From Deuterostichococcus epilithicus (taxonomy: Eukaryota; Chlorophyta; Trebouxiophyceae; Prasiolales; Stichococcaceae): DNA of 64,000 nt. Under the pieces are notes generated by a model. It saw only the letters and a list, made by a program, of their open reading frames with translations, was not told the origin of the DNA and ran no database searches. How positions within the stretch are numbered: the stretch's first letter is position 1; each line of letters begins with the position of its first letter. The stretch lies in contig JAVTLE010000021.1 of assembly GCA_033439295.1 (NCBI GenBank), forward strand, positions 2,294,009 through 2,358,008, written 5' to 3'. The translations under genes and the position numbers were made by a program. Of this stretch, positions 11,469 to 22,364 are shown in pieces.

Positions 11469-14361
11469 ATGTGGATCCTACGGACAGAGGGCGAACCTGT
11501 GCCTGGGGGCGAGGCCACAGCGTTGTTTTTGACTGCGGGGTCAGTTACAGTCGGTCGCCAGACTGGGACCAACGTCGACGTCGTGATCGTTAACGATCTC
11601 AGCATCAGCAGGCGCCACGCTCAGATCTCTGTCGGGTCGCTCGACGTGGATGGCCCACTCACCGGCCGCTCCAGCTTCCACCTCACAGGTCAGCAACAGC
11701 ATCCCATGAGGGGCAGACGCTTGCCTGTCTCTGTGGTCGGTTGGTATTGGGCCTCATGTGCTTTTGCTTCAATCGTGCAGACCTCAGCAAATTCGGCACC
11801 GCAATCAATGGCACACCCATCGGCAACGGCAACACCGTTCCGGTGCAGCACGGCGATGTCGTCCAATTCGGTCACAAGACCCAATACAGGTGCAGCAAGC
11901 CCTGGTACTGTCGACTCGCAGTTCCGGCGTCCGCAATAGCATGCAGGGCCACCATGTCATGCGCTTAGGCGGGTGGCTCAACCCCAAACATTGATTGCCG
12001 CGCCATGCCGCAGGGTGACCTGGGACCAAGTTGTGCTCTGCCTGCCGGATGCCTGTGCCGCCGCGCAGCAGCAGGCCTCGACCCTGGGCTTTCACTGCCG
12101 CCAGCAGTGGGAGAGCGCCTGCACGCACCTGGCTTTGAGTCCCGGCGCGCCGGGCTTCAGCGTTGCCGCCGCGTGCGCAAAGGCGGCTGGCAAGCCTGTC
12201 GTCAGCACCGAGTGGTGTGCGCAACCTAGGGTCGTCAGCGCTACCCCTTATCCAACAAACTTGTTGTCCATGCGCTACACTGCTGACTGCTGCTCAGACT
12301 GTGCAGCTGTGGCAGGCCACATGACAGTGCGCCAGCAGTGTGCACGTGTTGGATGCTGTTCGCCATCAGATGCAACAGCAGCAGCAGCAGCAGACATAAG
12401 CGCTTGCCGTCAACGCAGGCTGAGCATTTGCATAGCGGCGGGGCGGGCAGCGTTGAAGGACATGCCGCCGCTGTGCACGCCGCACTCGCTGCCAGTGGCA
12501 CTGCCTGAGGCCATCGCGGGGCGGCTGCCGGGACATGAGGCCACCAGCGCCGCGCCGGCGGCGGCGCACACTCAGCTGCGGGACTGGACCTGTGTGCTGC
12601 CGCCCACGCTGCAGGTGGTGTGTGCTCCTACCCGCAACCTCACCATTTTCGCAAACTTGGCAACTTCCCTTAGGGTTATGCTGAGGTTTTGCGCCAGCTG
12701 GCGTTCAGTACATGTCGGTGTGTAGTGGCCGAGATGCAAAGTAGGGCCCACTTGCCATACGAGTACTCGCGCTGGTGTCAGGATCTGCCGCGAGATCCGC
12801 CAGCTCACCGTAAATGTTTGTATGCTTTCCAGGATCCGCAGCTGCGGCTGGCGGTCTCGCTTGCGGGTGGCGCCGTCGCCGTCGCCGGCGACCCGGCGCT
12901 GGCAGCCTTACCGCAGGGGCGGTTGCTGCACGTGGCGCCGGAGGCGGCAGCGGCGAACCGTGCGTGGCCACCGCCCGGCCAGCTCAGCATCACGCCGCAG
13001 TGCCTCCTGGTGCGCATGGCGCAGCCGGTTCATAGATGGGCACAGCTCAAAGATTAGCGGGTGCCGTGTCTGTGTCCCTGTGGCGATGCAAGGCTGTTGC
13101 TGCACACCTGGCACCTCGTGCAGTTGTAGACGCCCTTACATGACTTGTTGGGAGTCTCCTCCGCATGGGCATTGCATGCGTGCTGCGCAGTTGGTCATGT
13201 AGCGTGTCGTGCCTGGCAGGCGGCGATCATCGATGGCAGACCAGCAGCGTTGCAGGCCCTGGCGGCGACGCCGGAGGCGGAGGCAGAGCAGCAGACCGCG
13301 GGTGAGTGGCATGCGTGGCAAAGTCGAGGTCTTGCCAGGTCGTTCTGGGACACCGTCTCACACCATGGGTAAGAGGAGGCCTTCAAATGTGTCGACTGCA
13401 GGGAGGGCACAGCAGGGGCGGCCGACGCAGGCGAACAAGCGTGCAGCAGGTGCGAGCCTGGGAAACACGCATCTGTGTGCAACCACACTCGTGCCTGCAG
13501 AGCAGCGTTTGCAGTCAGCTTGCGCCTGTGTTGGCCGCATGGACAACCTGGTGAATTGCCATCACCATATGCTGCAGCTGCCCCGCTGGGCGGCCGGGCA
13601 GAGAAGAAGCCGCGCCGGGGCCGCGCCGCCCGTGAGGCGGCTGCCGCCGCCGAGGACGCGGCCTTCAATCCGGCCGCTGACCCGGAGCCGCCGCAGGGCG
13701 GCGACAGCGGTGCAGACGCGGCGCCGGAGCCCATGGACCTGGACCAGAAGGTCGTCTTCGAGCCCATCGTCACCAAGGTGGGGCGGGGGATGCGGGCGGC
13801 AGTTGTGGAAGGAAAACGTGGGTGAGGGCTCCACCAAGCATGATCCAATGCCGTCTACCCGTAGGAAGCACTGCCTGCATCGCTCAATACTGTATGCATG
13901 TCATGCTCTGTCATCAGTACTGACCGCCACCCACCCTGAGCGAGGAACCGCTGCTGGTAGGCGCAGCCGGTGAGGGCTGCGACGGCGGCCGCCGGCGGCA
14001 CCGCCGGGGGTGGCAGCCCCAACTTCAAGGGCTTCAGAAAGCAGCACGCGGCGGACGCGCGACAGCTCGTGATCGGTTTCGCGGCAGCATCCTATGCGCA
14101 GGAGGTCAAGGCAGCCGACTTTCTCAGGTTCGGCGCACCCAGCATCGTCGGTGGTCACACTGTTTTGTGCAGAACTATTGCGGGCGACGCTCTGTATCCT
14201 GAGCCGCAGACTGCATTCTCGCGGCGCATGAGTGAGGCGATGCATTGATGACACTGTGGATTGCATGCTTCAGGGCCGAGCAGCAGGCGGGACGGCAGAC
14301 CAGGGCGGCTGATGACCTCTTCACTGCCAAATTGAAGTCGCGCAAACTGGTTCGAAAGTAG
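11469..14361 (+). CDS. NBS1: Nibrin / NBS1, subunit of the MRE11-RAD50-NBS1 complex
   Basis: Scaffold of the MRN double-strand-break sensor in the nucleus, linking MRE11-RAD50 to ATM. The ATG at 11469 gives MWILRTEGEP, like the usual nibrin start. The FHA domain follows: VTVGRQTGTNVDVVI, NDLSISRRHAQIS, then LSKFGTAINGTPI and HGDVVQFGHKTQYR. BRCT1 starts at VTWDQVVLCLP and runs through LGFHCRQQWESACTHLAL to KPVVSTEWC. A second, weaker BRCT-like exon lies at 12834-13030 (LRLAVSLAGGAVAV). A basic, Ala-rich linker (KKPRRGRAAREAA) leads to two C-terminal signatures: NFKGFRKQ near 14030, fitting the MRE11-binding NFKxFxK motif, and ADDLF in the last exon (14274-14361), fitting the ATM-binding end of nibrin. 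Domain order and both end motifs make the call strong. Linker exon borders are approximate. Confidence 0.9.
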
Positions 14362-14866
14362 TCCTACCTGTCTTGTTTTCGACCTCTCGAGCTGTCAGCA
14401 CCCAGGATGTTTGTCCCAGTGTGCGCTTGCATCAGGCGAAGAGTGCATTATATGTCGTGCCAGCGGAGCAACAGGCTTTTGTGCCGAAGGTGCGGCATGG
14501 CGGCAGGTGAAAGCTGATATTCATCGTGGAGGTTTGATGTCCGACAGTCTCATTCTAGAAGACTTCGCCGGTGCACCACGACACATTCAGGCAGCCGGAC
14601 AAGATGCAACATCGCGCAGATTGTGAACGCGGCAGGCCGACGTCAGGTTGATGGATGACTTCATAATGGCCAATGCCGACGGTGGAACTGTAGCTGAACC
14701 ACTCGAGGCGTTCTACGTGCATCAGTCTGCTGGTGATCAGAGCTGAAACTCTCTAGCTTTCACTACCTACACACAGTTGACAGCCACTGCAAGCCACGCT
14801 ATTGCGAGCTGGTATTCCTTCCTCCGTTGCACGCTACTGTGGCCTGCTCCTCTGGGCTGCCCCCTC
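14362..14866. other. Convergent intergenic region, NBS1 / WD40 gene
   Basis: About 505 bases between two converging stop codons. They should contain both 3' UTRs. A 71-codon open frame near 14411 has no recognisable similarity and no good start, so I treat it as chance. Confidence 0.45.
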
Positions 14867-17720
14867 TCAGCTGGCCGGCTTCCACTGCCACACTTTCACG
14901 GTGCCGTGCTTGTCGCCGGTGACGATCAGCCCCGCGCCACCGGCCGTCAATGCCCGCGCATCGTGCACCTGTCATCATGTAAGGGGTTTCGATGAGCAAG
15001 CTTGAACGTCAGAGCTGCTTTCTGAAGCAGCGTCACATTGACGCGAAACGCATGTGTGGATGACACTGGCTCTGAGAACCTTGGTGACCCCTGTCCTCAA
15101 CCTCACACCCGCACACATCGACTCGCAACACAAGAAAGGCGTGGAGGAAGGAAGCTCTTGGCGCCGTCATGCCTGCAACATCCCCGCTTACGAGTGTTCG
15201 TGCAGAGCGACGGGAATGTTGAGGAAGGGAATCTGGAACAGCGGAGGCAGAGGAGCCGACCGCGGACAGCTCCCCACGCTCCGCGAAGGTGGGCAGCTCC
15301 CACAGCCGCACCACATGGTCCTCGTTGTGGCTGGCCAGCAGCACCGGCTTCTGTGCCCCGTCCAGCGCGCCCGCAATCGCCAGCACGCCGCCAAACAGCT
15401 GCGCCTGCGCCGTGGCGCTATGATTTGGTGTGCTTCGAGCGGCTGTTCCTCGCGGGCGTGCGTTGGGGGCCTGGCGACCTTGCCCCGCGCCGCCATCGAG
15501 GTGTGACAACCTCCTCAACTGCCTGGCGCGCAGGATCACACACGGTGCACAATGGTGCAGCCAGTGCAGGGACTGCGGGAAGGCTTGCAGGGTGCCGTCA
15601 ATGCTTGGACTGTGGCACTCCCCACCTGGCCTGGCGAGGCTTCGTCAGGGGGGTGCACATAGACGGGTGCTGTGTCGAGGACGGCGCCCGGCGCGGGCGT
15701 CTCCACTGGCTGCCATATTTTTATGGTGCCGTCCAGCGAGCAGCTGACCAGGTGCCCCTGAGTGCGTCCAGTTTGCGGGCGTCAATGCAGCGACGCCATG
15801 CCTACCACTCCGTACTGGCCTCGCTTGCAGACACGACTGCAGTGCCGTTCAGCAGCGAGTACCCGCATTGGCAACAACAGCTGCTGCTGGGGCAGCAGAC
15901 GCAGCACTGACCGGCCCGGAGCGCACCTGCCAGTTGATCAGGCCCATGATGACGTTTTCATGTGCGCCGTCAATGGTCTGGACGCACGCGCCCGCTGCCA
16001 GGTCCCACACCTGCGGACGTGCAGCAGCCATGGGGCTCCATTGTGCTCCATTGTGTTGTGAACACCTCTGCAGTCTCGTGTGTCACCAAGCCGCCGCGCA
16101 CACCTTAATGCTGCCGCCCCAGTCCGCCGAACACATGAACTGGTTGATGACGGTCATCGCCTGCACCGGCTTGGCGTGCCCGCCGCTGGCTGATGTCAGC
16201 GCCACCTGGGGAAACAGCAGATCACGTCCGGCTTGATGCGGGAGCTCAGGAGGAGCGACTTGCTGCCGTGTCATCGGGTGGTGCAGGGTCAGGGTGGGCG
16301 TCCAGGTCAGCACGAGCCTGCGATGCGAATTAGCTGCGCACCGCAGGGTCGAAGGTGCTGCTGGCTTGGTTGAACTTCCACACGTGGATGCAGCTGTCGT
16401 TGCTGCCGCTGAACAGCATGCCGTTGCACGCCAGCAGCGAGAGGATGTGGCCCTGCGCGGACGGCACGAGGGGCGTCGCGTCCGCACATCACGAGGTCCG
16501 TGATCACAGCCAGAGGGTCTCACACACAGGCAGGCGGGCAGCACGGTGGTGCCGCTGGCGAGCTGCACGCAGCGCACGTCGGTTCAGGCCACCGGCCAGT
16601 CGGGCGCCCCACCTTGGGGCCGGGCAGGCTCTGCTCGGCGCCGGTGGCGGTGTTCCAGACCTTGATGAGGCCGTCCGCCTGGCCCACGTGCAGCCCCACG
16701 AACAGGAATCCGCCCTCCAGCAGCACCATGTCCACCACGCCGCCCACCTCCACCTTGCTCTTGCACTGCGCGCACACAATGGCTGACATAATGATAAATG
16801 GCGATAAGGAGCTGAGATTTTCCTCCGCCTTGTTGTCGCACTGCAATGTTCATGACGCTGCATACCACGACTTAGGACTCTGCTGCTCCGCCAGCGGCTC
16901 GAGCTGCCTCCGCTCCGGCAGGCTTGGGAACCCCCCTTGGGAGCAGCAGCTGCGTCGGTGGCGCGCGAGGCCTTGCAGTAGGAACGCCAAGACAAGCGCA
17001 GCAGATTGGCTGCACAGTAAGCCTGAATTGAGGGTGCAAGCGAGTTTGATTTGATGGTGCAGTAGGTTAGGGACATGCCGCCAAAGCGCACCTCGCCAGT
17101 CTCACAGCTCCAGACGCGCACGGTGCCGTCCTGCGACCCCGTGTACAGCTGCCACGGCAACATCCAGAGCCATCAGTACCCATCAGTAATTTGAGCCTTG
17201 AAAAGGCTCGGAAGTGCTTCTCTTCAGGCAGTGCGGACTGCGTGGACCCGCTGCATGTGGCTGGAGCGCTGGGCTCTGGCCTGTACCTGGTTGCTGGCGC
17301 CATCCAGTACTGCCGCCGTGACCTGGCCCTCGTGGCCCTTGAGCGATTTGAGGAACTGGATGTCGTCAGGGTCGTTGAACTTCCGCACAGGGCCCCGCCC
17401 CCTGCCGCGACCCCGCCCCGGGCCTGCGCGCACTTCCACGGGCAGCATTTCGAGGCTGCCCCAGTGGCCTGGGTGAGGATAGAAGGACTATCTGCTGATG
17501 TTGCCATGGAAAGACCCACGCTGTCGCTGATAATTGGCGGCCTCAATGATGATGACGCACTCGGTCCACAGGAATGCGAATGCCGCTGTGGGCCCGCCAC
17601 GAACCACGTCACGCACCTCCTCTGGTATTGCCCCAGAAACCGCGGCCTTTCCGACCGCCGCCCCTACCGCCGTCATAGGCCTGCTGCTGCTGCTGCCACG
17701 ACTGCTGCGGCGCCCCCCGC

Positions 17721-17752
<32 letters not shown>

Positions 17753-17869
17753 CTGGTAGTCGGGTTGAAAGTTGCGGCCCTGGTAGCCGCGACCGCGCCC
17801 TCTGCCGCCCCTACCACCTGACCGGCCTCCTCGACCGGGCGGCCCATCATACGTGTCCATGCTGGCCAT
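14867..17869 (-). CDS. WD40-repeat protein of plant ZFWD type with an N-terminal RGG/Gly-rich region
   Basis: Seven-blade propeller protein related to the plant ZFWD family; function not known in detail. The ATG at 17869 starts a first exon with RGG and GRGRG clusters, an 11-Gly run and a Gln-rich stretch. Exon 2 (about 17428-17296) continues GRGRGRGP, then KFNDPDDIQFLKSLKGHEGQ, the first WD blade. Later blades: LYTGSQDGTVRVWSCETGE near 17150, FVGLHVGQADGLIKVWN near 16700, LFSGSNDSCIHVWKFNQ near 16400, FMCSADWGGSIKV near 16130, VWDLAAGACVQTIDGAHENV near 15990, then a blade near 15700. LWELPTFAERGELSAV near 15290 and a final VTGDKHGTVKVWQWKPAS precede the stop. ZFWD proteins have the same spacing and the LP.F.ERG signature. 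No CCCH zinc finger is seen before the propeller, where ZFWD proteins carry one. An RNA-binding role is inferred from the RGG region only. Confidence 0.85.
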
Positions 17870-18399
17870 TCCTGCAGGGCGCGCGGTGCGCTATCGGTGG
17901 CAATGTGGCTGGCCGGGGGTGCCACTTCCAAGACCAATAGCCTGTGACGTCCCCAAGTCCTGCTGGAGAGGATGAAGTCTCATCGAATCCAAAGCATCGG
18001 GATCTCTGTAACGGTCAAGACACCCGGAAGCTGCGTAGCAATCCCACTCGAAATGCCTCCAGATCGAGATGGCTCGAGCAGCGCAAAATTCTGTAAGCTG
18101 AGCGCTCACTTCAAGACAGAGACCATTGAGTGGCGTGCTGGCTGCTGAGCGAACTGCGGGCATGACCGTGCTCATCAGCTTGGTGAAGGCCACCAAGATA
18201 CTACGTGCTTGTCCCGGGTTTTGGCTGCTTATTCCTCATCTGACCCACCTGCACGAATAGATCGAGCTTCGACGCAGGTGCAGCTAGATAAATGCTGCAC
18301 CAAAGCTCGTCAAAGTGTGGCCAACGATTTCGAACAGCACCACGCAAACGCTTCAGTGCGTAGACACCTGACGAGAAGGTTTCCTGTCCAGCTGAGAAC
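17870..18399. promoter_or_regulatory. Divergent promoter region, WD40 gene / LTO1
   Basis: 530 bases between two start codons on opposite strands. Both promoters and leaders should lie here. No TATA box or repeat was recognised. Open frames here have no ATG context or family similarity. Confidence 0.4.
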
Positions 18400-20637
18400 A
18401 TGGCCATGCACGCCTGTCTCACTGCTCCACGAGTCTCCTGCGCCCTGCACCCGTCACGCGATTGCACCGGGAACACCGCAAAGCTTCGTTCAAGCTGTAG
18501 CAAATCCGTTGCTGTGCAAAGGCAGCCTTGCAGTGCGTTGCTGTTGCGGGCGATTTCGCCACACAGCGCAGCACTCAGGCAGAGGACGCACATTAGCAGC
18601 AGCCGAAGGCGGCTCCGTTGCGCTGCAGAGACAGACGTCTCTGACGCAGAGACGCAGCCGTCGCCGCCCAGCAGCCCCAGCCTGGAGGAGAAGGCTCCGC
18701 CATACAAGCTCGTCCTGGCACTAGCTGCCGGCGGCATTGCGGAGACAGCCTACCTCACGCTGGTACACAGCAACCCTGCCCTCAGCGTGGCTCCCAGGTC
18801 GATCGTCAAGCCTACTGCATCTTTCAGCAAGCGCTTGCGTATTGTTGTAGGCTGACCGTCTCGTTTAAACACCGCTGGTGCAGTCCAAGCTGCTCAGCGC
18901 ACCAGTGGCGTGCCCGCTGTCGGGCAGCTGCGACACGGTGCTCTCCAGCGGCTATGCAGAGCTATGCGGCGTGCCACTTTCAGCCTTCGGTAAGACTCGG
19001 CATGCCGCATCCTGTGCATTTATTGCACCACAGCATTGTGTAATATTAGATGCATGCGGAGCTGCACACCTGGCCATGTGGCTTCCCTATCCAACGGCGT
19101 TGCAACTTTCGCTGAGGACCCACGGCTGATATCATCACTGCAGGCCTGGCAGCATACAGCGCGGTAGCGTTTCTGGCGTTCCTGGGCCTTGAGCGTACGC
19201 TGTCGCACAAGATGGCAAAGCTGGGGCTACTCGGCACCAGCACCGTGCTCGCCAGCTGCAGCTCCTACCTGCTGTGAGTTTCAAAGCTGGGCCGGGTCCT
19301 CATGTGATGATGATCTAAATGTCCGCTGTCAATCCTGTCTTCAATCCTGTCCAAATTGAAGCCTGCAACTACATATATGTTTTTCCGCCACAGGTTCATA
19401 TTGGCGACGCAGTTCCCCGGAGACAACTGCGTGTGGTGTCTCACCTCGGCAACGCTGTCGTTTGCCATCCTGACCACAGTCGCGACATCCTTCAAGGCCA
19501 GGTGAGCTGTGCCAGGGCGCCTGCAGGTGGCTGCCACGCAAACGACTGCTGTCCGCGACGTGATACCTGCAGCAAGCTGGAGCTCTCGCTTCGTGCACGG
19601 CCACTGACAACAGCGCAGCCGTTCTTGACGTCTGTGACAGCGCCATTGACGTCGACTGTGTGCACGGCTGCCCTCACCCAGCGCCGCTGCCGGTGTGCGC
19701 CACAGAGATGCGCAGGATGTGGCGGCCCCCAGCCTGGGCCTTGCAGCGCTCGTGCTGGCCTTTCTGGGCTTCAGCTTCTCCGGCGTGGAGGGCTCCCAGG
19801 CCGGTGTCTACGATCTGCCCTACTCGGTGCGCAGCAATGAGTTCGGCGCTCGTGGTGGCGGCACATGGCACAACGCCGGTGCACGAGTGCCCTGGGCAGA
19901 GTCGCCGATGCCTGCGTGACCGGGGTAACTGACACTTGCGGAAAGGCGGTTTGTTGACTTGCTGCACGGCCTGCGACCGTGTGCACAACCACTGAAGACG
20001 TCAGTGGGACAGCCGGGCCACGCCCGCCCATCGTCTCAGATCTGCTTCCGTCGCAAGTCGCACGCGCATCGTGGCGCAGGCGCCCACAGTCACAAAGGCG
20101 TCGCCGCCGGGGGCTGCCGACCTGGCGAGGCGGCTGAAGGACGCGGGCGCGCAGATGTACGGCGCCTTCTGGTGTTCCCACTGCTTCGACCAGAAGCAGG
20201 ATTTCGGAAAGGACGCCATGGCAGATTTCCCGTATGTCGAGTGCTACCCGGATGGTGTGCACCGGGTGCGATTTTCCGACTGCCAGTGTCTTGCACAGTG
20301 TATCAGCGCTCCGGATGAAATGGTTCAAGTCTGAAAAAGAGCAGAGACGGCATCGCCTCGACTTCTAACTTGTATCTGCCTGCGCATGACGTAGCAATGT
20401 ACGGCGGCTGTGCGTCCCCGCATTGTGCGAGAGGGGCCAGCCGGACCACCGCAACCTCCTGGAACCGTAATGTCGCCGATCTGTGAACCTTGCTGCTGGC
20501 ATCAGCAGGACACGAAGCTGGCGCCTCAGTGCTCGGCGGCCGGACTGCAGAGCTTCCCCACCTGGATCATCAATGGCGAGAAGCTAGAGGGGGAGCAATC
20601 TTTCGACAAGCTGGAGGCCCTGCTGGCACCGAAGTGA
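18400..20637 (+). CDS. LTO1: LTO1-type VKOR-thioredoxin fusion, thylakoid thiol oxidoreductase
   Basis: Membrane protein that makes disulfides in lumenal proteins, needed in plants for photosystem II assembly. The ATG at 18400 starts an Arg/Ser-rich, acid-poor leader of some 75 residues typical of a chloroplast transit peptide. Membrane segments follow: YKLVLALAAGGIAETAYLTL, AAYSAVAFLAFLGLE, TVLASCSSYLL plus FILAT, and LGLAALVLAFLGFSFSG. VKOR cysteines are present: the pair in CPLSGSCDTV and the CxxC in GDNCVWCLTSA. The C-terminal thioredoxin-like domain starts near 20090, has its CxxC in YGAFWCSHCFDQK, and ends FPTWIINGEKLEG before the stop. Exons: 18400-18797, about 18883-18990, 19144-19275, 19394-19501, 19706-19830, 20090-20252 and one or more from about 20500 to the end. 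Convergent with YRDC. Confidence 0.92.
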
Positions 20638-20929
20638 TGGCAGCGGCAGGAGAGGTGCTATACGGGTCATGCTGCCAGCGAGTAGTTTCCGGTGCATCCA
20701 CATGCGTGCTGACATGTTGCAGAGTGATGCGCCTGAATGGTTGGACGAAGCAACCTTTTGGGCGGTGGTGAATCGGGCAGTCTTGTGCGTCACGCAAGAA
20801 TGGAGATAGTGTTGTGTTGGCGAGGAGAGAGGAGATAGTCCAATGTTGGTCAAGTACACATCTCGTCGGTCGCACACAGGCTTTACCAAGGGGGCAATCC
20901 AATCCAAGGCACGCTGTGTCACGTTGTGG

Positions 20930-22261
20930 TCAGCCCTCTATCTGCTGCATCCGGTGCGTCCCTGCCAGCAACTGCACCACCGCCTGCGCCGCGGGCTCGT
21001 GGCCGCGCCGCAGGATCCTGAAGGCCCCCGGCCGGCTGAGGTCCACGATACAGGAGCCGCTGCGGTGGCTGCCGCCCATGAGGCCGCCGTGCGGCGAATG
21101 CTCACCGATGCGGCCGCCGTCAAACACCGCCGCACAGGCCGGCCACAGCTGCTGGAACTCCGAGATTTCCAGAGGGCTGGCCTGGCCGCTCAGGTTGGCG
21201 CTGGTCAATGCGATGGCGCCGCCCACGCGTCGGCACAGCTCCCGCACAAAGCCGTGGTCCGGCACCCGGATGCCTGCGTCCACATGCGTCCATCCGCTTC
21301 TCAGCCCCTGCCACTTATCATGTTCTTTGGTGCGAGCCACAAGTGCGGCAGCGGCAAGTGGCCATCAAGGCCACTGACATCAGTTCAAGTTCGTCTGGTG
21401 TCATCCGAGGAGGGACTGTGGCAGAGACCCACCGATGGTGTCGTGGCCAGGGTTGAGGCCGGCGGACAGCGGCGCGTCCTGCCGCCGCCGCAGGACTACA
21501 GTGACTGGCCCCGGCAGCAATTCCCGCAGCAGCCTGCACAAACAACGCACACACGTTTGCCGCAACACCTCTGCAGACGCGCACACGGTTGCCTCCATGC
21601 AGCTGCCTTCTGCTGCAGTGGCATACGCATCGACACATACACAACTTCACAGAAGCGTTCAGAAGTCAGGCACGAGATGCGCACCCGTGCGGCAGGTGCG
21701 CCGCCTCCCCGTAGCGCGGGATGTCCCACACGTCGCCCACGCAGATGGCCAGCGGACTCAGCAGCTGGCGCTGCTTGGCGGCATAGATGCAGGCGATGCC
21801 CTCCGAGCAGCTGGCCAGCGCCGCCAGGCCTGCAGTTGCGTGTGCTGAGGCCCTTCTGCGCCTTGCTTCAGGCTGCCGATTTGAAGGCAGCTGATTCGAG
21901 AGGCTGGGACTGATCGAGAGAGGGCGCCCTGGGGGAGACGTGGCGCGCATGCGGGCGCCCCTGACGGAGCTGCACCGAAGGACTGCTCCGGCACGCGCGC
22001 TGGGTCCGCGTCTCACTCCAGCGGTATTTCAGCGGGTTACGCACCATGCCACCCCGCTGTGCCATGCCCTCACACGCAGATACACCCACCGTACAGCGTG
22101 TCTGTTGGGATGGCGACCACGCCAGACTGCTGCAGCGCCTGCACCGCTGTCGGCACGTTGGGCAGCTCCGCCGGCACTGCCCGTCCCAGCCTTGCCGCCC
22201 CTGCCGCATCAACCGCGACGCCGCTGCTCTCGACCGCGTCGCCCTCAGAGCGCCACGACAT
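20930..22261 (-). CDS. YRDC: YRDC/SUA5-type threonylcarbamoyl-AMP synthase
   Basis: Makes threonylcarbamoyl-adenylate from threonine, bicarbonate and ATP for the t6A37 modification of ANN-decoding tRNAs. The ATG at 22261 opens an exon ending AVQALQQSGVVAIPTDTLYG, the diagnostic start of the YrdC fold. Next come IYAAKQRQLLSPLAICVGD (KxR substrate motif), then HLPHG, then LLRELLPGPVTVVLRR with GLNPGHDTIG. RVPDHGFVRELCR, ALTSANLSGQ (the SxN motif), and STIVDLSRPG/FRILRRG-like sequence lead to the stop at 20930. The length fits a single YrdC domain without the extra Sua5 domain of the archaeal/yeast form. No clear transit peptide. It lies 103 bases downstream of the PDE12-like stop on the same strand, so that short gap must hold its promoter or the two share a transcript. 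Confidence 0.9.
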
Positions 22262-22364
22262 GTCGAAGACCACCTACAGCGAAGCCCTTTCATCAATGGA
22301 AGCACGGTGTGATGTTTGCGATGTGTTGCGATGCAATGTTTGCAGTCTATTCATTGATGATGTC

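Noticed and set aside
14411-14626. 71-codon frame between NBS1 and the WD40 gene
   Set aside because: No ATG start, no splice evidence, no family similarity; it lies in a convergent 3' region.
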